From the NCBI RefSeq assembly GCF_003597395.2, contig NC_133770.1, forward strand, positions 26,421,664 to 26,485,663: DNA of 64,000 nucleotides, in the 5' to 3' direction. The stretch comes from Chelonoidis abingdonii (taxonomy: Eukaryota > Chordata > Testudines > Testudinidae). Numbering within the stretch: the first letter of the stretch is position 1; every line of letters starts with the position of its first letter. Shown one piece after another: positions 55,916 through 64,000 of the stretch. The translations under genes and the position numbers were made by a program. A model generated the notes under the pieces. The model saw only the letters and a list, made by a program, of their open reading frames with translations. It made no database searches and was not told where the DNA came from.

Positions 55916-56586
55916 TTAAAAGATGCCATGCTCAACAAATAAAATGTTCAATTAATAAAACTGTGGCATGAATGTCAAAAGTGGCACAAAGTCCATAGTG
56001 TGTTCCAAGCCTATACTACTAGGTTCACATTCCTGGTTCAACTCACCTCTGCTCCAGCATTAACTTGAAAAGGCAGGTTTTCAGACTTCTTCACCATTAA
56101 GTTCCCCTGAAAAATCATTGATGAAAGTCTGGCTCTCTGTCAACACTCAGGTCCTTACATTGCCATAACTGTTAAAGCTGATTATTGTTCTGCTCAATTG
56201 CACCTCAGTAGTCCTACCCACTGGAAGAGCTTTGCATTGCACAGCCTCAGGCATGCCACTAACAGGGCTTAACATTTGTGCCGGTTCATACAAACATTAA
56301 CTGCAGATAGTCTTTTGAAGTATGAGAGAGATTCACAATAAGTGAAACCTGCCACATTCTTTACAATATTTCAGAACAGAAGGTTATTTTGGAGACATCT
56401 TAGGGCCAACCTTTCTCATATTTTCTGCTTCTTCTAGTGCCACAGGGAGGAGATCCTACAAGGCAGGTAAATGTGAACAGCGCTCAGAAAAGCAGTCTAT
56501 AAATATATTGTATTTACCCTCTCCTTTTTGGGAGTTTGAAAGATTTAAGAATAAGCTAAGAGATGATTTTAGCATCAGAGTCAGCA
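55916..56586. other. Unassigned non-coding sequence
   Basis: Nothing recognisable. Confidence 0.45.
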
Positions 56587-56620
56587 AGAGAGAGAGAGAG
56601 AGATTGAGAGAGAGAGATTA
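56587..56620. repeat. (GA)n microsatellite
   Basis: GAGAGAGAGAGAGAGATTGA followed by another GAGAGAGAGA run. Confidence 0.9.
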
Positions 56621-57787
56621 AAAATATTGCCTTTATTTGAAAAAATTGGAGGGGAGGCAAACAGAAAAGGAGTAGAGGAAGAAGGAGAGACATGAGAAAT
56701 TGAAAAATCAGGAAAGGAGACAGAATGGTGGGACAGACAGAAAGGGAGTTTGGCACCCAACAGACTTTTCAGCCTGGGCATGGAGGTGAAACATTTAATT
56801 GCTCCTATTTGCTTACCTGTCAAAAGGGTGCTACCTTTTTCCAGGAGATGTACTTCATGCTTTCCTTACTGCTTATTTATACTCCATTTAAAACTAAGTT
56901 TAGAGCTTTTTATTCCTTGGACAATGCATTATTTATTCTCATTCTCTGTGTTTATTCATGTACTTTCTGGCTAATAGCTGACTTATTAAATATAGCTCTT
57001 AGATATCAAATATGTAATAAAGGAACTTGACGTTTGCTATTTTAATGGCATCCCATTATAAAATCCTTCATATGTTCCAGACCTTATCTCGCTGTGGGAT
57101 AGGAAATCCAATCTCTCTGAAGTAAATTCAGAATAAGCAGGCATAACTCCAGTAAAGACATATCAGGCTTCACTTTTGTCTTGGTGTATAATTAAGTGGA
57201 AGTTCCGGATGACTTGACGTGCATTTGTGGTTCTTTCATTCCTTCATGATAATTTCCATTCTGACTAGCAGGGCCTCTCCTGTGTTTAACATTAGAAACA
57301 GTAAAGAGTTATAAATACAGTGGATAATGCAACAAGATCTATTATCAGAACAAATGACAAAGTATAGATTTTACAAATTATTGTGAGGTTTTTTAAAAAA
57401 ATGTTAAAATGTATGGCAAGCACAGATTTAAACGGTGATTTGTCAAGGCCATAAATGGCACTTAGGCACCCAACTCCCATCAGTGGGTTATTTCTATCTT
57501 TGAGCATCTCTCCCTTCTTTTTCTAAATTTGTGTACAGCTCTGATTTAGTAGCTTGCATAGCCTGATTTGTGCATTGCTGATGAATATTTAGAAGTGCAC
57601 GTATCCATTTTAAGTGTGCAAACTATTTTAGGGCTATTTACAAATCTAAATTGGACACACACACTTCTAAAAATTCATAGGTTCATATATTTTAAGAAAA
57701 GAGGGATCATTAAGAACACCTGGTCTGATCTTAAGGGTCCCTCCTTGCCATAAAATGTATCAACCAATGAATGTATAGGTGTGATTG
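56621..57787. other. Unassigned non-coding sequence
   Basis: No repeats or exons recognised. Confidence 0.45.
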
Positions 57788-58470
57788 CCCAATTTAGGCA
57801 TGCAAATAGACCTGAAGAGGTTTACAGAGTTAGACCATCTATGACAGAGTCATTAGGGGTCCCTTCCTTGGGGGGCGGGAGAACCGGACCACATCCAGTT
57901 ATTTACACTGGGTGGTCACATCGACCCCAGTTCCCTGCTATTCACAGAGTGGGGCTCTGCTTTTTGTGGGCCTCCGTAAGTCTCCCCAGCTGGGAGAATC
58001 AAACCTCACACTGTCAGGAATACTCTCTCCCTGAGGTCCCAGAAAAAGGGAGGATGGGCTGGTGAATCTACAGTACTGCCAACAATCCAGTCTCAATGTA
58101 AGAGATTTTGGGAAAGCGCTCTGGCTGGGTCTCTGAGGCAGGCTCAGTTTATCTGTCTTACCCTGAGAGTACACTATGCTCTCCCCAGGATTGGGGTGCA
58201 GGTCTCTTGCCTAGATGTGCCCTCTGTGATGTCAGGAGTTGCTTCTGCAATCTGCTTTCTATCACAATCCTGCACCTTCCTTCCTGTCCCCCGGCTGACT
58301 TCAGTTTCCTCCCTTTTAAAACCATTCTTCTTATTATGCATGCTGGACAGCACTGGATGGGTGGGGCTAGCCTTACCATCAGGGCCTCTCTGGCCCCTTT
58401 CTCATCTGTGTGGGGCCTTTACACCCAATCACATCATCCTCCAGTGCAGTCAGACTTGAAGAAACTAGAT
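57788..58470 (-). mobile_element. Possible antisense LTR-like repeat
   Basis: The block is GC-richer than its surroundings. On the minus strand it shows TGGTAAGGCTAGCCCCACCC, then TTTTAAAAGGGAGG (a TATA-like site) and GGAAGGAAGGTGCAGGATTG, an order I associate with a turtle LTR-type repeat. Overlapping frames of 70-120 residues occur on both strands and are not convincing as genes. Boundaries are guesses. Confidence 0.35.
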
Positions 58471-58844
58471 CTTCTGTAGGATGTTCCCCAAATATATGCA
58501 AACCATGGTAGGAAACACAGCTAATGCTTTCACTAAGAAAAACTTCTCTTGGGCATTTTTTCCAATGTATTAGGCCCAAATGTGATTACATTCAGTATCA
58601 ACGCTTTCATTCTCCATTGAATTTATTATCTTTTATCGCCTGGAGAATTATGCTATACTCCACCGGAGGGAGATGCAAGACGAAAGGATGAGCTACTGAG
58701 GGTCTGCCAGTACTCACTGGAGGTGGGAATGTATCTTGTTCTATGTTTCTGTACAGAAGCTAAAATATGGGGCCCAGATCCCAACTGGAGTTCCTACAAT
58801 AATAGGAATATTTAATAATACATACAAATAGTTGTAGAGTCTAA
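58471..58844. other. Unassigned non-coding sequence
   Basis: Nothing recognisable. Confidence 0.45.
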
Positions 58845-59000
58845 CGTGGATGGAGTCAGATGACCTGAGTTCTATTCTCGGCTATTGACCTACTGTGTGA
58901 TCTCGTGACTCATAATAGTGAGTTAATAATCCTTACCTGCCTTTGTAAAGTGTTTTAACTCACTGAATGAAAAATGCGATCTGATTTCTATATATGAATG
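58845..59000 (+). mobile_element. MIR SINE, eroded
   Basis: GATGACCTGAGTTCTATTCT and CGGCTATTGACC are followed by ATAATCCTTACCTGCCTTTG and TAAAGTGTTTTAACTCACTG, as in MIR. The central core is partly deleted. Confidence 0.65.
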
Positions 59001-62000
59001 TCTTCTCAGCAGTGCTCAAGACAGCTAATGCACTAATTCTGGAACACACTCCTGTTACACAGAGGAAAGAGACAAGCCAATACAACATGGACAGTCAAAT
59101 GTGCTTTATTAGAAAATGAGATCCATTTAAATCCCAGCTTTCATCTGTGGATGAAGTACTCTTCTTTAAACCTCAGGTGCTGTGACTAGTAAGGAAATAT
59201 AAAATTCAACACGTATGTGCCAACATGACTTCATCAAATCCTACTGAATCCATAAAGGATGCCTTGAATTTTAAACCACATTTTTTCAGAAGTACTAAAC
59301 TGAACTATATTCTCTTTCTTTGAATAGATGGACTACACTGGGTTCCCCTTGGACATTCTCTTACCCAGCATTACAAACCCAACATGCACATGAGCTGAAA
59401 TTTAAACTAAGGGTTTCTAGGAGGAAGGGATTTATTGCAAGATATTCGGCTCCTAGAGTGCTACAAAATTCAGGAAACGCTTGGGCACTCCTAGAATTTT
59501 CAGTTAAATCCCAGCATGCAAACAGATTGCATAGAGAGCTTGGACCTTAATCCTTAAAATGTTAAATTTGGCTACTTCCATATAATTTTTTTTTTGAGGA
59601 CTTCAATTGGAAAAAGCATGAAATCTTTCTCCCATGCAAGAATGGCTTGCCTTACATTCATTAAACAAACTCTTCCCTGTACACACATAAACGTAACTGC
59701 ATTATGCACCCAGGAGTGCTTGTGAATAGCAGAAAGTGATGAGTTGACATCAGGCACAAGAAATCTTTATTCTGTCAGAAATGCCACAGTTTGTCAAACC
59801 TACAGCATTTTTCTACCAGCGCCCTGCCAAAATCCTACTTGCCTTTTTATCATCACTCCTCTTTAGATGTCCTTGAATAAGATGCTGTAGCACTTAAACT
59901 CTCCAAATGCACACAGACTCTGCTGAACAGAGTGAATATTGAATGCTGCTTACACAAGGCCCTAGCCACAGAATGGCACTCTCTCACTTCCCACATGATC
60001 TTCCCTTTATTCCAGTTGAAGGTGGTATATAACATTAACCCCACTTCCTGATCGGAAAATAAAGGGGTGTAAGGTAGCCTGAACACATATACACAGCCTA
60101 TTTTTTTTTAGATGACTGTACCTTTAAAACTTTGGAGTATGTGAATACTAAATGCATTAGAAGCATTTATTGGTGCTCCACTTACTGTACATCTGACTGA
60201 TGACCTGTTTAGTCTCGAATTTGATACACAATGTCATGCTTCAATGGAGCAATCCAGAAGACTGAATAGAAAAGAGAACATATTACACAACTTTTTGGTT
60301 CTTAATTATATGATTAGAGCTGAGGTTTGACCTCTAGTTGACCTTAAAGTTGACTGGTTAAATGAAATAGTTCTGTAACAGCTGAAAAAGGCCACCAGTT
60401 ACCTAAGTAAGGAAGAACAAGTAAATGTACTACTGAACTCTCTATTATGTTTTTTAAGCATCTATATTGTATTTGTGAAATTTCCCCACTATCATTTCAT
60501 TCTGCTGTTTAAAATTTGTATTTATTCCTTTAAATAACATGTTCCTTTTAATATACATTTAAAATATCTTCCTAGTATGCCCAAGTATAATTCTGAGTAC
60601 GCATAAGGCAGCAGAAGATATAGAATCTATCACTCAGCTGAGATGACTATTTTTCAAGAATGAGGTAGGAGTAAATTCTAAATATCTTTATCCATGATTA
60701 AAATAATTAATTGTGCTAATTTACTACCTTAAGTCCTACCATGAGACCCTGGAGCTCCACTGAAAATCATTCCAAGCATTATACAATACTTATTAAAACC
60801 CAAAGCAAAACCAAACAAAGTTCAATGCTCAAAAGCAAATGTGCAAGCAGCAAAACTGGGGAAGGATAAAAACAAATATTTGATTAAAGCCCAACTCAGT
60901 CCAGAAGCTTTGCAGTGGGTTCTGAAGCTCACTGCATCTGGCTGTTGATATACATTCATTGTCCCACAGATAGTCAGCGGAGGTAGCGCTGTCATCAGGC
61001 TTGGAAAGCTGAATTTCAGCTACTGACAGCAGAAATATCCCATCAGATTTCTGCTGTCAGGATGGGACACAGGGGTGGAGGTGGTCTCTGCAATGCCTAT
61101 ATCACAGACGTAGAGGGCTTTAAAGGCTGTTGCAAACACTTGAACAGCGCAGGTCACTAAGTGCTTCATGTGGAGCACTGTACTTATAGACTTTGCTTCT
61201 CCACTGCATCCAAGTTACCCTCAGGGACCTAATGTTAGTGGAGGATAGGGGTAACAGAGCTCTTTGGTGCCTCCTGTACATACCATCCTGCTGAAATGCC
61301 CTAAACATATGCCCCACTCTGCTTGCAGTTACATCAGAGGGTAGTGGGGGCTGGCACAGAAGGTGGAAGAATCACTTCCACCAGATTTACACCTGCACAG
61401 AATTCTCCTATACAGGAGGAATTCTCCACTGGTTTTCGTGAGTGGCTTTGTGCTGCTCACCCAGAACACAGAGATGCCTAAGTGGACCAGAAAATCCAGC
61501 CCATAATATTTATGCCAAAAGGAATTTCATTTGAAGCTTCAAGTTTAAATCAATTGTCCATTCTGAAGTAGGTTAATTCCAGCTGAGGCACAAAATATGA
61601 ATAATATCAGCTGGTTTTCAAACTAAGCATATTCCATATCTAGAAATGGGCAAACACATTTATTTGAATATAATAGGAATCCTCCACTGTTCACCTCAAA
61701 CTGGAACTGAATCTTTCGTGAAGCTTGAAAAAATAATTCTTTTTCTCAGTCATTTGCATATACCTTTGTACTTCAGGGTTACTGAAGCGGAACAGAAGTG
61801 GAAACGTCAAATAGGATAACACCAAGAGGCAACCTGACCTGGCAGTAGTCATAGCCAACCCAATCTGATACTGACCAACCCCTGTTTCAGAACTTAAATT
61901 TCAAACATTCTAAACCCTGATACACCAATGCAGTTCAAAGGCAAAATCAAGGTGTGGGGCCTTCTGTAGGAAGAAACCATACGTTCCTTAACTAGACCTC

Positions 62001-62536
62001 AGGTGTATATCTGCAAATCTGAACCTCTTCAGCAACAAAGGAAGCATGAGGTTCCATTTCCCAACCTCCATGAGATGGCACACTGAACCGCTCTCAAAAA
62101 GTATATCATGATCAGTGGAACTAGAATCAGAGTCCAATGTTCCCTGTAAGGACTGTTACTGAGAGGACTCCAGTGGAACAGGAAATGTGATTGGTTATAC
62201 TGGAAGCGACTTGGCCACATAGATAGAGTGGTTCACATGGTTTAATTAAGTTTCCCTTTTTCAACTTAACCTGCATTCAGCTTCACACTTTGTGAATGAA
62301 CCATGGGGACAGTGACTGAGCCATGAGTTTTCTGCAGAGCAGCAGCTGGCAGCATGAGCCATGGAACTTGGTCTGAACTCCACCCTGGATGTTGCAAACA
62401 CAAACCTAGCTCAGTGATGGACCTGGTGGAAGGAGGAACTTCTGCAGCTGGCCATACAGGAGGACAACAACAGAAGGAAAGTAAAACTATTATGTTACCA
62501 TATTTCAAAACAAAGCAGAATGATACGCACCATTCT
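59001..62536. other. Repeat-poor unassigned stretch (3.5 kb)
   Basis: No repeat family or exon recognised. AT-rich overall, with scattered chance frames of 60-80 residues. Confidence 0.45.
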
Positions 62537-62623
62537 GAATATCAGAGGGGTATCCGTGTTAGTCTGTATCCGCAAAAACAATGAGGAGTATGGTGGCTCC
62601 TTAAAGACTAACAGATTTTTTTG

Positions 62624-62659
62624 GGCATAAGCTTTCCTGCCCAAAAGCCACTTCTTCAG
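62624..62659 (-). ncRNA. Hammerhead-like core in the inverted PLE tail
   Basis: On the minus strand CTGAAGA (62653-62659) and GAAA (62633-62636) are intact and stem III (AGC, TTAT loop, GCC) is nearly complete. Stem II (GTGGC...GGCAG) no longer pairs well, so activity is unlikely. Confidence 0.45.
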
Positions 62660-62750
62660 ATGCACGGAGTAAAAATTACAGATACGGGCATAAATATATA
62701 CTGGCACATGAACAGAAGGGAGTTACCTTACAAGTACCTTAACCTCTGCC

Positions 62751-62936
62751 ACGTACAGTGGCCAAACTGGACCTTCTCTACGTAAAAGGATAAATGGACA
62801 CAAATCAGATATCAGGAAAGGTAACACACAAAAGCCAGTAGAAGAAAACTTCAGTCTCCCTGGACACTCAATAGCAGATTTAAAAGTGGGAGTGGCTGGC
62901 TCATTACCAAAGCAATTTTCCCTTTCTTGGTATTGA
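62751..62936 (+). pseudogene. PLE GIY-YIG fragment (61 codons)
   Basis: The frame reads TYSGQTGPSLRKRINGHKSD and then IRKGNTQKPV, FSLPGHSIADLKV before a TGA at 62934-62936. It aligns with residues 89-133 of the PLE fragment at 15.5-16.1 kb. YIG is replaced by YSG, but the KRINGH arginine is kept. It then leaves the family sequence (VGVAGSLPK), pointing to a deletion joining into the 3' UTR. Non-functional. Confidence 0.75.
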
Positions 62937-63083
62937 CACCTCCTCTTCAATTATTGGGAGTGTACCACATCCACCCTGACTAAATTGACCTTCAACATTG
63001 ATTCTCCACTTGTCAGATAACTCTCTTCTCTTCATGTGCCAATGTATGTTTAAGCCCGTATCTGTAATTTTCATTCCATGCAT

Positions 63084-63122
63084 CCGAAGAAGTGGGTTTT
63101 TTACCTGTGAAAGCTTATGCCC
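63084..63122 (+). ncRNA. Hammerhead-like core in the sense PLE tail
   Basis: CCGAAGA (63084-63090) has one change (U4 to C) from CUGANGA. Stem II GTGGG (63092-63096) pairs with CCTGT (63104-63108) using two G-C, one U-G and two G-U pairs. GAAA is at 63109-63112. Stem III is AGC/GCC around TTAT with a U16.1 to C change. Probably inactive. Confidence 0.5.
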
Positions 63123-63166
63123 AAATAAATCTATAAGCTTTTAAGGTACCACCAGACTCCTCACCA

Positions 63167-63887
63167 TTCTGAAGATCCCCTCTGTCTCAAACCTCACAGC
63201 AGTCCTAGGACCCTTGGGGACCTATTGCTCCCCAAAGCAGAACAAAACTGTAGAATGACACTGATTTTTTGCTAGAGGCCAATCCAAAGGGGAGGATATA
63301 GCTTCTCTATATTACTGCCTTATGCACAGTAGTTGCTACATGCAATTTTGGGGATTTGACAGACTCCCTGATTTAGGACAGTATAGTCTGCAGCACTTGG
63401 TATCATCATCCATGGCAGCAGCTGCTCCAGGAAGGCAATCTTGTGTTAGACAAATACTTAGACTTACATGCAGCGGCTGTGTTAAGAGAAAGGATGAATG
63501 CTTTAGGAGCCACAACAGCCTCAGAAGTACATGCAGTGAGACAACAGCAAAGGAGAGCAGATAACCAGGGTTCATACCCACAGTGGGATGCATTTATATT
63601 GGAGATACCATGAGTGAATACAGGAGAAGTGCCCTGCACTAGGACAGTACTGCAAGGAATGTAGCAAGTTGAATCAATTTAGCAGTGTGTGAAAAAGCAG
63701 AAAGATTCGGTCAAACTTGCAGAGGTGTGTGGCACATCAGACAGTGGTGATGACATCCTGACTCTCTCCTTGAGTCTGAGTGCATATCAAGTTCAGGCCC
63801 TCGTGATAGCAAAGCAACAAGGGACAATTCCTACCTCAGTTCACACACCTATAATATCACGATTGGTGTGGAGAAAGTGAATAAGAA
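63167..63887. other. Unassigned non-coding sequence
   Basis: Overlapping 63-85 residue frames on both strands at 63322-63639 lack recognisable features. Confidence 0.45.
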
Positions 63888-64000
63888 AGTGTTATTTATC
63901 CCTTCACAAAACACAAGAACCAAGGAAATTAATAGGCAGCATGTTTAAAACCCAATGAAATTAATAGGCAGCAGGTTTAAAAGAAACATAATGAAGTACT
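63888..64000 (+). mobile_element. CR1 LINE 3'-region fragment, running off the window
   Basis: ACACAAGAACC, GAAATTAATAGGCAGCA, GGTTTAAAAG and ATAATGAAGTACT match, from memory, the turtle CR1 sequence that lies just upstream of the 3' end shown at 37125-37305. A 33-bp segment is duplicated in tandem. The remainder lies beyond 64000. Confidence 0.65.

Larger units (their letters stand above)
62537..63166 (+). mobile_element. Penelope-like element copy with inverted tails on both sides
   Basis: 62537-62738 is the PLE tail plus adjoining 3' UTR in antisense. It is followed directly by a sense copy of the GIY-YIG region (62742-62936), the 3' UTR and the sense tail (to 63166). The arms (62600-62736 and 63009-63140) are imperfect inverted copies. 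For example, GTAACTCCCTTCTGTTCATG on the minus strand corresponds to ATAACTCTCTTCTCTTCATG on plus. The coding part is strongly truncated. Confidence 0.8.

Noticed and set aside
57781..58579. Cluster of overlapping 66-123 residue frames on both strands
   Set aside because: No family resemblance; GC-richer LTR-like sequence explains the open frames.
63322..63639. Overlapping sense and antisense frames
   Set aside because: Mutually overlapping, no motifs, no splice signals that stand out.

Overview
This is vertebrate nuclear DNA, most likely from a cryptodiran turtle. The evidence is the repeat content. There are CR1 LINEs, a tRNA-headed SINE ending in a CR1 tail, Penelope-like elements (PLEs) with a GIY-YIG reading frame, eroded MIR SINEs, many hAT/mariner-type MITEs, and LTR families that I recognise from turtle assemblies by memory. 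No bacterial, viral or organellar gene is visible.

No complete protein-coding gene can be supported, so the window looks like intergenic or deep-intronic sequence. The only reading frames with recognisable protein similarity belong to transposable elements: PLE GIY-YIG fragments at about 15.5-16.1 kb and 62.75-62.94 kb, and CR1 ORF2 fragments at about 28.0-28.4, 37.4-38.1 and (antisense) 44.2-44.4 kb. One exon-like stretch at 11419-11654 has a good 3' splice signal and a plausible protein, but I do not recognise it.

Layout. 0-8 kb: palindromic MITEs, a fold-back pair of PLE tails (3.24-3.46 kb), a turtle-type SINE (6.4 kb) and an LTR-like block. 8-10 kb: a solo LTR with exact 5-bp target-site duplication (TSD), a small MITE and a PLE tail. 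10-15 kb: a CR1 tail, the exon candidate and palindromic repeats. 15-17 kb: the best PLE copy. 17-25 kb: an LTR-like block interrupted by a fold-back MITE, and a hAT MITE with an exact 8-bp TSD. 25-30 kb: a PLE tail with the best hammerhead-ribozyme-like core, a hAT element, and a CR1 copy interrupted by a solo LTR. 30-39 kb: MIRs, two hAT-type elements with exact 8-bp TSDs and two CR1 pieces. 39-44 kb: repeat-poor. 44-52 kb: a CR1 fragment, a pogo-like MITE, a second solo LTR of the 8-kb family containing a 328-bp assembly gap, an LTR-like element with an internal minisatellite, and further MITEs. 52-59 kb: antisense LTR-like blocks and MIRs. 59-62.5 kb: repeat-poor. 62.5-64 kb: a PLE copy flanked by inverted tails, and the start of another CR1 tail.

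The most interesting signal is a hammerhead-ribozyme-like core (CTGANGA, stem II, GAAA, short stem III) repeated in the PLE tails of this window, in two sequence variants and both orientations, together with fold-back arrangement of those tails. Other useful observations are the clean TSDs, the nested insertions, the LTR-internal tandem repeats (which probably explain the assembly gap) and the SINE/LINE shared tail.
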